Assembly (NCBI RefSeq): GCF_021147775.1
Contig: NZ_JAGTPK010000006.1
Location: 1 to 64,000 of the forward strand
Length of the DNA stretch: 64,000 nt
Reading direction: 5' to 3'
Source: Pseudomonas californiensis
GTDB lineage: Bacteria; Pseudomonadota; Gammaproteobacteria; Pseudomonadales; Pseudomonadaceae
The notes beneath the pieces were generated by a model. It did not search any database. It saw only the letters and a list, made by a program, of their open reading frames with translations, and was not told the origin of the DNA. Positions 27,122 through 37,277 of the stretch are shown here, piece after piece. A program made the position numbers and the translations under genes. Every line of letters starts with the position of its first letter. Position 1 is the first letter of the stretch.

Positions 27122-27303
27122 TTCCAATCAGGAAAGTTACTTTCCCATTAGGAATGCAAAGCGCTTGCCAATGTGTGAAGTCCAGTGCTCAAAGCGCCTG
27201 AAGAGCGCTTTCTGGCTGTTTATATGGGAAACTTGTTTTCCCAGCGAGAATATTCAGTGCAAGCGCGCACAGGTACTACGCTTTTGCACATTCCCAGTGC
27301 GAA
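27122..27303. promoter_or_regulatory. Cluster of TTCC-N5-GGAA operator-like sites in the divergent promoter region
   Basis: Two exact TTCC-N5-GGAA sites lie 20 bases apart (27122-27134, 27142-27154), on the same helix face. Two one-mismatch copies are at 27238-27250 (TTCCCAGCGAGAA) and 27291-27303 (TTCCCAGTGCGAA). An inverted GGGAAA-N5-TTTCCC lies at 27226-27242. The region separates gmaS from the regulator gene. The same motif recurs upstream of purU, so these are likely binding sites for the XRE/cupin regulator encoded next door. Confidence 0.6.
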
Positions 27304-27337
27304 ATAAAAATTATTGAACGGAAACTGTGCACAGCCG

Positions 27338-27943
27338 ATGAATATGCCGAACGAACCGCATCCCAAATTGAAGCTTGAGCAGTACCTGGGCATTCAGATC
27401 AAACGCCAGCGTCAGGCGCAGGAGCTGAAGCTGGCCGATGTGGCCCGGATTGCCGGCATCAGCCAAGGCATGTTGAGCAAGATCGAAAACGCCCAGGTCT
27501 CGACCAGTCTCGATAACCTCAGCCGTCTGTGCGACGTGCTCGGCATGCCGATGTCCAAACTGTTCAGCCAGTACGACCAGCAAGGTGGCAGCGCGCTGCT
27601 GGTCAAGGCCGACGAAGGACTGGAAGTGGTCAGACGCGGAACCGAAAAGGGTCACACCTACCATCTGCTCAACCATACCCGCGGGCCGAAGAAAAGCTTC
27701 GAGGCGTATATGGTGACCATGGACGACGCCAGCGAAGAGTTTCCGACCTTCTCCCACCCAGGCACAGAGTTTCTACACTTGCTGGAAGGCGAGCTGATTT
27801 ACCGTCATGGCAACCAGCTGTACCCCATGCAGGCAGGTGACAGCCTGACCTTCGACGGCGAAATCCCTCACGGCCCTGAGCAACTGGTGCAAGTGCCGAT
27901 TCGTCTGCTCTCGATCATGAACTACGGCGCGCAAAACGAGTGA
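27338..27943 (+). CDS. XRE-family regulator with C-terminal cupin domain
   Basis: This is a 201-residue transcription factor. An N-terminal helix-turn-helix (about 12-66) shows LKLADVARIAGISQGMLSKI and QVSTSLDNLSRLCDVLGMP. A cupin sensor domain follows (about 105-195: FPTFSHPGTEFLHLLEGELI, then YPMQAGDSLTFDGEIPHGPE). Cupin/XRE proteins usually sense a small amine or amino acid and repress catabolic genes. I start at MNMPNEPHPK; the ribosome site is poor at all candidates, so the first residues are uncertain. It sits between the two arms of the methylamine cluster and is its obvious local regulator. Confidence 0.88.
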   Translation: MNMPNEPHPKLKLEQYLGIQIKRQRQAQELKLADVARIAGISQGMLSKIENAQVSTSLDNLSRLCDVLGMPMSKLFSQYDQQGGSALLVKADEGLEVVRRGTEKGHTYHLLNHTRGPKKSFEAYMVTMDDASEEFPTFSHPGTEFLHLLEGELIYRHGNQLYPMQAGDSLTFDGEIPHGPEQLVQVPIRLLSIMNYGAQNE

Positions 27944-28171
27944 TCGCTCAAGCGCGTCACGATCCTGGCAGATGACCTGACTGAAACAGGTCTCGCCAGC
28001 CACTTACCGCTGCGCAAAATAGAGGGGCAGGCGCTACGCCTCACACTGCCCAGCGCGCAGAGGCCTGATGCCGTTTGACCGACTACGAATATTCCCCTGA
28101 ATAAAAAAAGTTTCCATAAAACTCTGGACGCTGCATTTCCTTTCGCCTATAAACAGCCTTCGTGAATATTT

Positions 28172-28188
28172 AATTCCTGATAGGAATT
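28172..28188. promoter_or_regulatory. Operator-like palindrome upstream of purU
   Basis: AATTCC and GGAATT flank TGATA, giving the strongest copy of the TTCC-N5-GGAA motif seen between gmaS and the regulator gene. It lies 81 bases before the purU start, within the AT-rich part of the 325-base gap. A weaker half-site TTCC is at 28092. This links the purU-folD-mgdABCD operon to the same putative regulator. Confidence 0.55.
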
Positions 28189-28268
28189 TTTATTCACCCA
28201 TAAAAAGACACCCTCGCCCTGTTTCTTCGCCTTTCGCTGAGCTGCCGCCATCTTCCAGAGGACAAGCC

Positions 28269-29135
28269 ATGCAACACGAAAAGAACCATTTCATCCTGAA
28301 GATCAGCTGTCCGGCGACCTCAGGCATTGTCGCGGCAGTCACCTCATATCTGGCGGGTAACGGCTGCTACATCGGCGAAATGGCCCAGTTCGATGACGAG
28401 TTCAGCGGCACCTTTTTCATGCGGGCGGTGTTCCGTTTCAATGACGGCCACACAGGCGATATCCAGCAGCTCAAGACTGGCTTCGAGCCAGTCGCCAATG
28501 ACTTTTCCATGCAGTGGGAATTGCACGATACCCGCCAGCCCATGCGCGTGCTGTTGATGGTCAGCAAGTTCGACCACTGCCTGACCGATCTGCTCTACCG
28601 CTACCACAAGGGCGAAATGGACATGACCATCACCGCCATCGTCTCCAACCACCTGGACCTGCGGCCTATGGCTGAGCGCGAGGGCATCCGCTTCATTTAC
28701 CTGCCCGTGACCAAAGACACCAAGGCCGCCCAGGAAGCGGCGCTGATGAAAGTGGTGGATGAAACCGCCACCGAACTCGTGGTGCTGGCGCGCTACATGC
28801 AAATTCTGTCTGATGATCTGTGCCGGCAACTCTCTGGTCGAGCGATCAATATCCATCACTCCTTCCTGCCGGGCTTCAAGGGCGCCAAGCCTTATCACCA
28901 GGCGTATGAGCGCGGTGTGAAATTGATCGGCGCCACCGCCCACTATGTCACCAGCGACCTGGACGAGGGACCGATCATCGAACAGGAGGTCCAGCGCGTC
29001 GACCACGTTTACCTGCCCGATGATCTGGTCGCTGCGGGGCGTAATACCGAGACCATCGCGCTGTCGCGCGCGGTGAAATATCACTTGGAGCACCGTGTGT
29101 TTCTGAACACCGACCGAACGGTGATTTTTCGATGA
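28269..29135 (+). CDS. purU: Formyltetrahydrofolate deformylase
   Basis: This 288-residue enzyme hydrolyses 10-formyl-tetrahydrofolate to formate and tetrahydrofolate. An N-terminal ACT domain (about 7-85: [21 protein letters not shown]) is followed by the formyltransferase-like catalytic domain, with [20 protein letters not shown] and [19 protein letters not shown] holding the catalytic Asn, His and Asp. It overlaps folD by four bases (ATGA). In this operon it would complete disposal of the methyl carbon of methylamine as formate. A separate housekeeping copy is probably elsewhere. Confidence 0.93.
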   Translation: MQHEKNHFILKISCPATSGIVAAVTSYLAGNGCYIGEMAQFDDEFSGTFFMRAVFRFNDGHTGDIQQLKTGFEPVANDFSMQWELHDTRQPMRVLLMVSKFDHCLTDLLYRYHKGEMDMTITAIVSNHLDLRPMAEREGIRFIYLPVTKDTKAAQEAALMKVVDETATELVVLARYMQILSDDLCRQLSGRAINIHHSFLPGFKGAKPYHQAYERGVKLIGATAHYVTSDLDEGPIIEQEVQRVDHVYLPDDLVAAGRNTETIALSRAVKYHLEHRVFLNTDRTVIFR

Positions 29136-30037
29136 ACAGTGTCCGACTCATCGATGGCAAGGCCACCGCCGCCCATGTACTGCAACAGGTACAGGCCGAT
29201 GTCCGGGATCTCAAGGCACGCGGTATCACACCGACGCTGGCAGTGATTCTGGTCGGTGAAGACCCTGCCAGCCAGGTGTACGTGCGCAACAAGGTACTGC
29301 GAGCCGAAGAAGCGGGCATCCGCTCGCTGGAGTACCGACTGCCGGCCGACAGTTCGCAAGCGCGGGTACTGGCGGTCATCGCCGAATTGAATGCCGACAC
29401 CTCGGTCAACGGCATCCTGTTGCAGTTGCCGCTGCCGCCTCATATGGAAGAAGCCAGTGCCCTGCAGGCGATCGCTCCTGACAAGGACGTCGACGGTTTC
29501 CACAGTGAAAACGTGGGCGGTCTCAGCCAGGGTCGCAGCGTGCTGACGCCCTGCACACCCAGCGGTTGCATGCGTTTGCTCGAAGACACGTGCGGGGATC
29601 TGACCGGCAAACATGCGGTGGTGATCGGCCGCTCCAACATTGTCGGCAAACCCATGGCAGCCCTGCTGCTGCGCGCGCATTGCTCGGTCACGGTCGTACA
29701 CTCGCGCAGCGTTGATGCCAGGGCGCTGTGCCAACTGGCAGACATCGTGGTGGCGGCGGTCGGGCGAGCCCGGATGATTGACGCAAGCTGGCTGAAGCCC
29801 GGTGCCGTGGTGATTGATGTCGGCATAAATCACATTCATGAGCAGGGTCGCAGCCGGCTGGTGGGCGACGTGGACTTCGACAGCGCCAGCACCGTGGCCT
29901 CAGCCATCACCCCGGTGCCCGGCGGGGTCGGCCCCATGACCATTGCCTTTCTGATGAAAAATACCGTGACCGCTGCCACGCAGCAGGCACAGGCGCAACG
30001 CAGCCAATCGGAGGCCGTATGCCTTTCAATCTATTGA
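29132..30037 (+). CDS. folD: Bifunctional methylenetetrahydrofolate dehydrogenase/cyclohydrolase
   Basis: This 301-residue enzyme oxidises 5,10-methylene-THF with NADP and opens the methenyl ring to give 10-formyl-THF. Motifs include [20 protein letters not shown], with the active-site Tyr/Lys pair, [10 protein letters not shown], the dinucleotide site [18 protein letters not shown], and [16 protein letters not shown] at the C terminus. It overlaps purU by four bases and its end overlaps mgdA by 19 bases. It takes methylene-THF formed when N-methylglutamate dehydrogenase releases the C1 unit. Confidence 0.93.
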   Translation: MNSVRLIDGKATAAHVLQQVQADVRDLKARGITPTLAVILVGEDPASQVYVRNKVLRAEEAGIRSLEYRLPADSSQARVLAVIAELNADTSVNGILLQLPLPPHMEEASALQAIAPDKDVDGFHSENVGGLSQGRSVLTPCTPSGCMRLLEDTCGDLTGKHAVVIGRSNIVGKPMAALLLRAHCSVTVVHSRSVDARALCQLADIVVAAVGRARMIDASWLKPGAVVIDVGINHIHEQGRSRLVGDVDFDSASTVASAITPVPGGVGPMTIAFLMKNTVTAATQQAQAQRSQSEAVCLSIY

Positions 30038-31260
30038 AGTACGGGCTCAGCCCGGAGTACCCGGTCGAGGTTGATCTGCCTGCGCCGAAAGAACTCAAAG
30101 CCTCCTACGACGTGGTGATCATCGGGGGCGGCGGTCATGGCCTGGCCACGGCGTACTACCTGTCGAAGTATCACGGCATTACCAATATTGCGGTGCTGGA
30201 AAAAGGCTATCTGGGCGGCGGCAACACGGCGCGCAATACCGCTGTGATTCGCTCCAACTACCTGACCAGCGAAGGCGTGAAGTTCTACACCGAGTCGGTG
30301 AAGATGTTTCAAGGCCTGTCCAACGAGTTCGATTTCAACATCATGTATTCCGAGCGCGGCCAACTGACCCTGGCGCACACCGACGCCACGGTGCGCTCGT
30401 TCCGACAGAGGGCGGAGGTCAACAAGCACTTCGGCGGCAGGACCGAAATGATCGACCGCCAGCAGATACGTGAGCTGGTGCCAAGCCTCAACCTGGACCC
30501 GGGCCATTTGCCGGTGCTCGCCGGTCTGTGGCACATCGACGGCGGTACCGCGCGGCACGATGCGGTCGCATGGGGCTATGCCAAACAGGCCGCCAAGCGT
30601 GGGGTGGAGATACATCAGCTTACGGAAGTGCAGGAACTGGTGATTGAGCACGGCGCGATCACCGCCGTGAAAACCAATCGCGGCACCATTCGCTGCGGCT
30701 GCGCGGTTCAGGCCGTGGCCGGCATGAGTTCGCAGATGATGAAGAAAGCCGGGATTCGCTCGCCGATCCAGACCTTCCCGTTGCAAGCGATGGTCACCCA
30801 ACCCTTCAAGCCGTTTCTCGATCCCCTGGTGAGTTCGTCCGCCCTGCACTGCTACGTGCAACAGACCAGCCGTGGCGAAGTGGTGTTTGGCGGTGGTTCA
30901 GACCCCTACCCGCTGTTCAACACGCGCTCGACACTCGACCTCAAGGAAAGCCTGCTGGCACATGCCATCGAGATGTTTCCGTTTCTCGCCAACGCCAAAC
31001 TGATGCGCCAATGGGCCGGGATCACCGACATGACACCGGACTACAGCCCGATCATGGGCCTGTCACCGGTGAAGAATTACTACCTGGATGCGGGCTGGGG
31101 TACGTGGGGATTCAAGGCGACCCCGATTTGCGGCAAGACCATGGCCGAACTGGTAGCCAGCGGCGGCAAGGTCCCCGAGTTGATCAAACCCTTTGGCCTG
31201 GAACGTTTTTCGACCTTTCAGCAAGTCAACGAAATGGGCGCGACAGCCGCCAGCCACTGA
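30019..31260 (+). CDS. mgdA: N-methylglutamate dehydrogenase subunit A (sarcosine oxidase beta-like)
   Basis: This is a 413-residue FAD protein of the DAO family. The Rossmann motif GGGGHG lies at about 36-41, with an acidic residue ending the second strand ([11 protein letters not shown]). [14 protein letters not shown] matches the flavin-contacting loop of SoxB, and [14 protein letters not shown] with [14 protein letters not shown] are typical near the C terminus. It starts inside folD. It could be annotated soxB, but the context with gmaS and mgsABC and the absence of glyA point to N-methylglutamate rather than sarcosine as substrate. Confidence 0.87.
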   Translation: MPFNLLKYGLSPEYPVEVDLPAPKELKASYDVVIIGGGGHGLATAYYLSKYHGITNIAVLEKGYLGGGNTARNTAVIRSNYLTSEGVKFYTESVKMFQGLSNEFDFNIMYSERGQLTLAHTDATVRSFRQRAEVNKHFGGRTEMIDRQQIRELVPSLNLDPGHLPVLAGLWHIDGGTARHDAVAWGYAKQAAKRGVEIHQLTEVQELVIEHGAITAVKTNRGTIRCGCAVQAVAGMSSQMMKKAGIRSPIQTFPLQAMVTQPFKPFLDPLVSSSALHCYVQQTSRGEVVFGGGSDPYPLFNTRSTLDLKESLLAHAIEMFPFLANAKLMRQWAGITDMTPDYSPIMGLSPVKNYYLDAGWGTWGFKATPICGKTMAELVASGGKVPELIKPFGLERFSTFQQVNEMGATAASH

Positions 31261-31285
31261 ACCGGACCGAGTACAGGACACACCC

Positions 31286-31591
31286 ATGAAAATCATGACC
31301 TGCCCGCTCAACGGGCCACGCAATATCAGCGAATTCAGCTACGGCGGCGAGTTCAAACACATGCCGGATCCTCAGACCTGCAGCGACGCCGAGTGGGCCG
31401 ATTACGTGTTCAACAGCGATGACACGCTGGGTATCGTGCGCGAGTGGTGGATGCATAACCCGTCCAGCTACTGGTTTCTGGCTGAGCGCCATACGGGCAG
31501 TGACGTCATCATCCGCACCTTCGACCCAAGGGAAATATTCACCACGCGCGTCGATTTCGCTCCCGCACCTTCCCGGGAGATCGCAGGATGA
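31286..31591 (+). CDS. mgdB: N-methylglutamate dehydrogenase subunit B (sarcosine oxidase delta-like)
   Basis: This is a 101-residue small subunit beginning at MKIMTCPLNGPR; the open frame extends 31 codons upstream but overlaps mgdA out of frame. Conserved family features are CPxxGPR near the start, DDTLGIVREWWMH and SYWFLAERHT. In studied sarcosine oxidases this subunit binds zinc through two Cys near the start and a His/Cys pair. Here position 9 is Asn and no Cys follows the His, so zinc binding is probably lost. It overlaps mgdC by four bases. Confidence 0.85.
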   Translation: MKIMTCPLNGPRNISEFSYGGEFKHMPDPQTCSDAEWADYVFNSDDTLGIVREWWMHNPSSYWFLAERHTGSDVIIRTFDPREIFTTRVDFAPAPSREIAG

Positions 31592-34494
31592 ACAACCCCG
31601 CTCGCCTGCCCGCACCCATGGGTCTGTTGATCGACCGCAACCAGCCGTTGGCATTCAGTTTCGACGGCAAGACCTACCACGGCCTGCAGGGTGACAGCAT
31701 CGCCAGCGCCCTGTTGGCCAATGGGCGCTTTCTGCTCTCGCGCTCGTTCAAGTACCACCGGCCGCGCGGTCCGCTGACCATGGCCGGGCAGGATGCCAAC
31801 AGCCTGATCCAGTTGCCACAGGAGCCTAACGTGCTCGCCGACACCTTCGCCCTGCGCGAGGGGTTGCAGGCTACCGGGCAGAATTTCAGCGGCTCGCTGG
31901 ACAATGACCGCGACGCTTACCTGGGCAAGTTCTCGAAATTCATGCCCGTCGGTTTCTACTACCGCTCCTTCTACAAGCCAAAAGGCATGTGGAAAGTCTG
32001 GGAGCCGATCATCCGCAAGAAAGCCGGCCTGGGCGTGCTGGACCTGAACTTCAAGCCGGAGTACTACGACAAGGCTTACCTGTTCACCGACCTGGCCGTG
32101 ATCGGCGCCGGCCCGGCCGGCCTGCAGGCCGCACTGACCGCGGCCAATGCCGGCGTAAAAGTGCTGCTGATCGAGCAACAGCCGATTCTCGGCGGTTCGC
32201 TGACCTACGCGCGCTTCGACATTGAAGGCCAGCGCGCCGATCAGGTAAGACACGAACTGGTCGATGCCGTCGAAGCCCACGCCAATATCCGGGTGCTCAA
32301 ACAGGCCACCTGCAATGCGTGGTTCACCGATAATTACCTGCCGGTCATTCAGGGCAAGCGCATGTACAAGGTGCGGGCAACCGAGTGCCTGGTGTGCAGC
32401 GGCGCGTTCGACCAACCGGTAATTTTCCGTAACAACGACCTGCCCGGTGTGATGCTGACCAGCGCCGTGCAGCGCCTGATGAAACTCTACGCGGTCAAAC
32501 CCGGCAAGCGCGCCGTGGTCCTGACGGGCAACGATGACGGGTATCTGGCAGCACTGGACCTGCACGATCAGGGTGTGGAGGTGGTCGCGATTGCCGACAT
32601 GCGCACCAACCCTGCCGACCGTGCGTTGCAGAACGCCCTCCAACAACGCGGCATATCGTGCCACATGGGCACAACAGTCTATGAGGCCCTGCACGAAAAA
32701 GGCATGCGCCATGTAAGCGGTGCCGACCTGCGCAAGATTACCGGCCAGGGCCAGGTCGCCCACAGTGGACTGACAGTCGAATGCGACCTGCTGTGTATGT
32801 CGGGTGGTTATATGCCCGCCTACCAATTGCTGTGTCAGGCGGGTGGCAGGCTCACGTACGACGATCAACTCGCCGAGTTCAGCCTGGGCGGTCTGCCGGA
32901 ACACCTGACCATCGCCGGTTCGGTAAACGGCTACCACGCGCTGGACAATGTGCTGGCCGACGCCGTGCACGCTGCAGCCGAAGCGGTTTCGGCACTGGGT
33001 CTGGAACCAGACAGCAAGCCGCTACCGCCACGCAGCGAGCCGCGGGTCAACTTTTTATGGCCGATTTTCCCGCACCCCAAGGGCAAGGATTTCGTCGACT
33101 TTGATGAAGACCTGCAAGTGCGCGACATCGTCAATGCCACACGCATCGGCTATCGCGACATTCAATTGGTCAAGCGCTACTCCACCGTCGGCATGGGCCC
33201 TTCGCAAGGTAGACACTCTGCATTGCCCACCGCGCGTCTGGTGGCCTCCTCGACCCAACGCAGCGTCAGCGAAACCGGTGTGACCACAGCGCGCCCGCCG
33301 TTCGAGGCCGAAAAACTGGCCCACGTGGCGGGCCGGGCGTTCGACCCGTATCGCCAGACGCCCATGCACAAGCGGCACGTGGAAGCAGGCGCGAAGATGA
33401 TGCCCGCAGGGATCTGGCAGCGTCCGGCCTTCTACGGTAAACCGTCGCAACGCGACGCTTGCATGCAGCAGGAGGCACTGCACGTGCGCAACAAGGTCGG
33501 GATCATCGACGTGTCCACGCTGGGCGGTCTGGATGTGCGCGGTCCGGATGCGGCTGAACTGCTCAATCGTCTGTACACCTTTGCCTTCCTCAAACAACCG
33601 GTCGGCCGCTCGCGTTATGCGCTGATGACCAACGAACAAGGTGTGGTGATCGACGACGGCGTGTGCGCCCGTTTTGCCGAACAGCATTTCTACGTGACCG
33701 CGACCACCAGCGGCGTGGACCGTATCTATCAGCAGATGCTCAAGTGGAACGCGCAGTGGCGCTTGAACGTTGACATCACCAACGTCACGGCGGCGATCAG
33801 TGCGGTCAACGTGGCAGGGCCAGATGCACGCAAGGTGCTTGAACAGGTCTGCACTGACCTTGACCTGTCAGCCGAAGGTTTCCCCTATCTGGGCGTGCGG
33901 CAAGGCACCGTTGCCGGGATCAAGGCACGCCTGCTGCGGGTCGGTTTCGTTGGCGAACTGGGTTACGAAATTCACGTACCGGCACGCCATGCACTCGCGC
34001 TCTGGGACGCGCTGACCGAAGCCGGCAAGGCGTTCGACATGCGCCCGTTCGGGGTCGAGACCCAGCGCCTGCTGCGCCTCGAAAAGGGCCATGTGATCAT
34101 CAGCCAGGACACCGACGGCATGACCCACCCTGCCGAAATCGACATGGGTTGGGCCGTCAGCCGGACCAAACCGTTCTTTGTCGGCCGTCGCTCGGTGGAC
34201 ATCCTCGAAGCCCAGCCACAAAAACGCAAACTGGTCGGGTTCACCCTGCCTCAGGCCAGCCCCCATCCCCTTGAAGGCCATCTGGTGCTCAAGGGGCCGG
34301 ACATCAGCGGCAATGTCACCTCGTGCGAGTACTCACAAACGCTGGGCAAGATCATCGGCCTGGCTTACGCCGCGTTCGACCAGAGTAAGCCCGGTCAACA
34401 GATCCCGATTCGTGTCGAGGACGGCGTCGTGGTTCAGGCCACCGTCGTCAAACTGCCTTTCTTCGACCCTGAAAATCAGCGCCAGGAGCTCTGA
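31588..34494 (+). CDS. mgdC: N-methylglutamate dehydrogenase subunit C (sarcosine oxidase alpha-like)
   Basis: This is a 968-residue large subunit. The N-terminal part (about 1-160) is ferredoxin-like, with FDGKTYHGLQGDSIASALLA and SFKYHRPRGP. A dinucleotide-binding domain starts with VIGAGPAGLQAALTAANAG (about 171-189) and binds NAD. The C-terminal 350 residues are a GcvT-like folate-binding domain, with VGIIDVSTLGGLDVRGPDA and GELGYEIHVPARHAL. It would hand the methyl carbon to tetrahydrofolate, consistent with folD and purU in the same operon. Confidence 0.9.
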   Translation: MNNPARLPAPMGLLIDRNQPLAFSFDGKTYHGLQGDSIASALLANGRFLLSRSFKYHRPRGPLTMAGQDANSLIQLPQEPNVLADTFALREGLQATGQNFSGSLDNDRDAYLGKFSKFMPVGFYYRSFYKPKGMWKVWEPIIRKKAGLGVLDLNFKPEYYDKAYLFTDLAVIGAGPAGLQAALTAANAGVKVLLIEQQPILGGSLTYARFDIEGQRADQVRHELVDAVEAHANIRVLKQATCNAWFTDNYLPVIQGKRMYKVRATECLVCSGAFDQPVIFRNNDLPGVMLTSAVQRLMKLYAVKPGKRAVVLTGNDDGYLAALDLHDQGVEVVAIADMRTNPADRALQNALQQRGISCHMGTTVYEALHEKGMRHVSGADLRKITGQGQVAHSGLTVECDLLCMSGGYMPAYQLLCQAGGRLTYDDQLAEFSLGGLPEHLTIAGSVNGYHALDNVLADAVHAAAEAVSALGLEPDSKPLPPRSEPRVNFLWPIFPHPKGKDFVDFDEDLQVRDIVNATRIGYRDIQLVKRYSTVGMGPSQGRHSALPTARLVASSTQRSVSETGVTTARPPFEAEKLAHVAGRAFDPYRQTPMHKRHVEAGAKMMPAGIWQRPAFYGKPSQRDACMQQEALHVRNKVGIIDVSTLGGLDVRGPDAAELLNRLYTFAFLKQPVGRSRYALMTNEQGVVIDDGVCARFAEQHFYVTATTSGVDRIYQQMLKWNAQWRLNVDITNVTAAISAVNVAGPDARKVLEQVCTDLDLSAEGFPYLGVRQGTVAGIKARLLRVGFVGELGYEIHVPARHALALWDALTEAGKAFDMRPFGVETQRLLRLEKGHVIISQDTDGMTHPAEIDMGWAVSRTKPFFVGRRSVDILEAQPQKRKLVGFTLPQASPHPLEGHLVLKGPDISGNVTSCEYSQTLGKIIGLAYAAFDQSKPGQQIPIRVEDGVVVQATVVKLPFFDPENQRQEL

Positions 34495-34497
34495 ACC

Positions 34498-35109
34498 ATG
34501 ACCCTTCCAACCGCTGAACGCCCGGTAGGACTGAACACTTTGCCGCGCTGTACGCTCACCGACCTGACCGATCTGGCACGCGTGGGGTTTCGGGGTACGC
34601 AAAGCGCCGATTACCTGCGTGCCCGTGGGTTCAACCTGCCCGATGCGCCCAATCAGGCGGTAACACAGGCCGACGGCAGCCATATCGCACGGCTGTCGCA
34701 AACCGAGTACTTGCTGTTGGGCAGCGCCAGGGATCAAGGTAAGCGCATCGCTGACGAAGAAGCACGCTGGGAGCTGGATCACAACGCCAACTACCTGTTG
34801 CCGCGCCAGGACAGCCACGCCTGGCTGCAACTGAGCGGCGTGTGCATTACCCAGGTCATGGCCAAGCTCTGCGGTGTTGATTTACGCGCACAGGCCTTCG
34901 CCGAAGGCACCGTGGCGCAGACATCAGCCGCAAGGATCAACGTGATCGTGATCAACCTGGCAGACGCGGCCACGCCGTGTTTCCAGATTCTTTTCGACCG
35001 CGCCTCACTGGCGTACTTCAAGGAAGCGATGCTGGACGCCATGGCGGAGTTTGACGGGCAAGATACCTGGCATCCGGGTATTCGCATGTTGCACCATAAC
35101 CCGATTTGA
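34498..35109 (+). CDS. mgdD: N-methylglutamate dehydrogenase subunit D (sarcosine oxidase gamma-like)
   Basis: This is a 203-residue subunit of the SoxG type, beginning three bases after the mgdC stop. Recognisable parts are the central LSQTEYLLLG block, DSHAWLQLSGVCITQVMAKL and a C-terminal SLAYFKEAMLDAMAEF. The fold is a truncated GcvT-like domain that stabilises the complex and has no known catalytic residues. It is the last gene of the operon, followed by a strong terminator. Confidence 0.85.
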   Translation: MTLPTAERPVGLNTLPRCTLTDLTDLARVGFRGTQSADYLRARGFNLPDAPNQAVTQADGSHIARLSQTEYLLLGSARDQGKRIADEEARWELDHNANYLLPRQDSHAWLQLSGVCITQVMAKLCGVDLRAQAFAEGTVAQTSAARINVIVINLADAATPCFQILFDRASLAYFKEAMLDAMAEFDGQDTWHPGIRMLHHNPI

Positions 35110-35162
35110 CAGACGAAAAATGACTCACGCCAGGACGCCTTGAGCGGGTCCGCAACACACGC

Positions 35163-35188
35163 AAAAGCCCCGAAAAACCGGGGCTTTT
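35163..35188. terminator. Bidirectional terminator between mgdD and nadE
   Basis: AAAAGCCCCG (35163-35172) pairs with CGGGGCTTTT (35179-35188) around a short A-rich loop. T runs follow in both directions, fitting the two convergent operons. Confidence 0.92.
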
Positions 35189-35206
35189 GTTGAATCCGAG
35201 GCTCGA

Positions 35207-36043
35207 TCAGCCTGGGACGATGGGCAGCTCTCGCTTGTGCGCGGTCTTGATGTAGGCCGCTTCGATGATTGCTACGGCCGAATCAGGGACCGGCTTGCCC
35301 AGCAGGTAGTTGTCGATGTCGTCGTAGGTGCAGCCATAGGCAACTTCGTCCAGTTTGCAGGGGTCAAGATCTTCCAGGTCTGCCGTCGGCGCCTTGCCGA
35401 CCAGGTGCGCGGGTGCACCCAGTTGTTTTGCCAGCAGACGCACCTGGCCTTTGGTCAGGCCGGACAGCGGGGCCAGATCGCAGGCGCCGTCGCCGAATTT
35501 GGTGAAGAACCCCATCACCGCTTCCGCCGCATGATCAGTGCCAACCACAAGGCCGCCGACGTAATTGGCGATTGCATACTGCGCCAGCATCCGGCTACGG
35601 GCCTTGACGTTGCCTTTGGCAAAGTCGGTCAGCTCGGCACTGGGCTCGACACCTTCGATGGCGATGCTGCTCATCATGCCGTCAACGGCTGCGGCGATGT
35701 TCACGGTGGTCACGACATCGGCGTTGATGAAACTCAGCGCAGCCTGGGCATCGGCTTCGTCGGCCTGAGTCTTGTAAGGCAAGCGAACGGCGACGAACCT
35801 GACGTCTTTGCCTTCGGCCTTGAGCTCATCGACGGCCAATTGGCATAACCGTCCGGCGGTAGACGAGTCGACTCCACCACTGATGCCCAGCACCAGAGCC
35901 CTGGCAGCGGATTTGATCAGAACCCCTTTGATGAACGCGACACGGCGGGCGATTTCTGCGTGTGCACTGGCCTCGTCCACAAGGCTGGTGTCGATGCACA
36001 GGGCAGCCTGGATTTCCGATTGCAGATTCAATTGGGTATTCAT
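35207..36043 (-). CDS. nadE: NAD synthetase, ammonia-dependent
   Basis: This 278-residue enzyme amidates nicotinate adenine dinucleotide to NAD using ATP. The ATP-pyrophosphatase loop [20 protein letters not shown] (about 53-72) is intact. Family blocks [40 protein letters not shown] and [11 protein letters not shown] follow. It has no glutaminase domain, so it uses free ammonia. It is the last gene of pncA-pncB-nadE, starting ten bases after pncB. The terminator is shared with the mgd operon. Confidence 0.95.
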   Translation of the reverse strand: MNTQLNLQSEIQAALCIDTSLVDEASAHAEIARRVAFIKGVLIKSAARALVLGISGGVDSSTAGRLCQLAVDELKAEGKDVRFVAVRLPYKTQADEADAQAALSFINADVVTTVNIAAAVDGMMSSIAIEGVEPSAELTDFAKGNVKARSRMLAQYAIANYVGGLVVGTDHAAEAVMGFFTKFGDGACDLAPLSGLTKGQVRLLAKQLGAPAHLVGKAPTADLEDLDPCKLDEVAYGCTYDDIDNYLLGKPVPDSAVAIIEAAYIKTAHKRELPIVPG

Positions 36044-36053
36044 GGTGTTCTCC

Positions 36054-37259
36054 TTACTCCTTCACCTGGAAGACTTCTTTGAGGTAAGACAGAAACTGGG
36101 GAGACTCGCACTGGCTCTTGCCGGGCTCATCCGAGATCTTCGCAACCGGCTGACCTTCACAGTTCACCATCTTCATCACGATGCTCAGCGCCTTGACGCC
36201 CTCGACACCGTTGGTGAGGTCGGTACCGATACCGAACGAGATGTTGATGCGGCCGCGGAAGTGACGCAGGATTCGCAATGCACGGTCGCCCAGGTTCAGA
36301 CCATCACTGAAGATCAGCGTTTTGGTCATTGGATCGATACGCAGAGACTCATAGTGCGCGATCATCCGGTCGCCCCAGCGCAATGGGTCACCCGAATCGT
36401 GGCGGCAGCCGTCGAACAGCTTGGCGTACAGCAGGCCGTAGTCGCGCAGGAAGGCATCCTGATTGATGGTATCGGCCAGGCTCAGACCCGCGTCACCCCC
36501 GTATTCCCTGATCCATGCATCCAGAGCCGCCTTCTGGCTGTCGATCAGCCGCGGACCCAGTTGCTGGTGCGCCTGGAACCACTCGTGAGCCTGGGTGCCG
36601 ACCGCACGGGTGTTGAACTCGCGGGCCAGATGCACGTTGCTGGTGCCGACGAACTCGCCCGGGAAGTCACGCATCATGGTGCGAACGACCTCTTCCTGCG
36701 CCTTGAACGAAATGCGACGGCGAGTTCCGAAATCGGCGACCTTGAACGCGGCCAGTTCTTCTGCCGAGGCGTTGTCCTTGAGCCAGTCGAACTTCTTGTA
36801 GAGGCTTTCACGAACCTGCTCCAGTGAGAGGTCAGGATAGACGTGGCGGTTACGGACTTCGCTGACAATGGCAAGGACCGGGATCTCGAAGGGCGAAACG
36901 CCGACCCAGGGCCCACGCGCGCGGATTTCAAGTTGACCGTTGTTGGCGCCGACCTTGACGAACCGAGGCTTGAGCGTGAAGTCCTCGAGGTAATCGACGT
37001 AGTCAGCCTTCATATACGGGATCGACCGCAAGTGGCGAAGGGTATCCTGGCTGGCTCGCAGTTCGTGCAGCGCTTCAACGTTCTCGCGGATTTCACTGAT
37101 GTAGGGGGTCAGGTCTTCACTGGACCGGACACGCAACGCCCACTCGGTGTCTGCCGACGGATAGGCGTGAAGGATGGCCTGCCCCATCGCCATCTTGTAC
37201 ATGTCGGTATCGGTGGGTGAACGGACAATCGGCTTGTCGAAATCGTAAACGCTTTCCAT
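36054..37259 (-). CDS. pncB: Nicotinate phosphoribosyltransferase
   Basis: This 401-residue enzyme makes nicotinate mononucleotide from nicotinate and PRPP. The N-terminal [16 protein letters not shown] is the conserved substrate-binding region. [38 protein letters not shown] (with the following AHEW) and [20 protein letters not shown] are typical, with the catalytic His near GTQAHEW. It lies 18 bases after pncA and feeds NadD and NadE in the Preiss-Handler route. Confidence 0.95.
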   Translation of the reverse strand: MESVYDFDKPIVRSPTDTDMYKMAMGQAILHAYPSADTEWALRVRSSEDLTPYISEIRENVEALHELRASQDTLRHLRSIPYMKADYVDYLEDFTLKPRFVKVGANNGQLEIRARGPWVGVSPFEIPVLAIVSEVRNRHVYPDLSLEQVRESLYKKFDWLKDNASAEELAAFKVADFGTRRRISFKAQEEVVRTMMRDFPGEFVGTSNVHLAREFNTRAVGTQAHEWFQAHQQLGPRLIDSQKAALDAWIREYGGDAGLSLADTINQDAFLRDYGLLYAKLFDGCRHDSGDPLRWGDRMIAHYESLRIDPMTKTLIFSDGLNLGDRALRILRHFRGRINISFGIGTDLTNGVEGVKALSIVMKMVNCEGQPVAKISDEPGKSQCESPQFLSYLKEVFQVKE

Positions 37260-37277
37260 GGTTTTCTCCGTCGGCCC

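Noticed and set aside
31468..32970. 500-codon frame opposite mgdC
   Set aside because: Long, but antisense to a clear dehydrogenase subunit in a high-GC genome; no domain or ribosome site.
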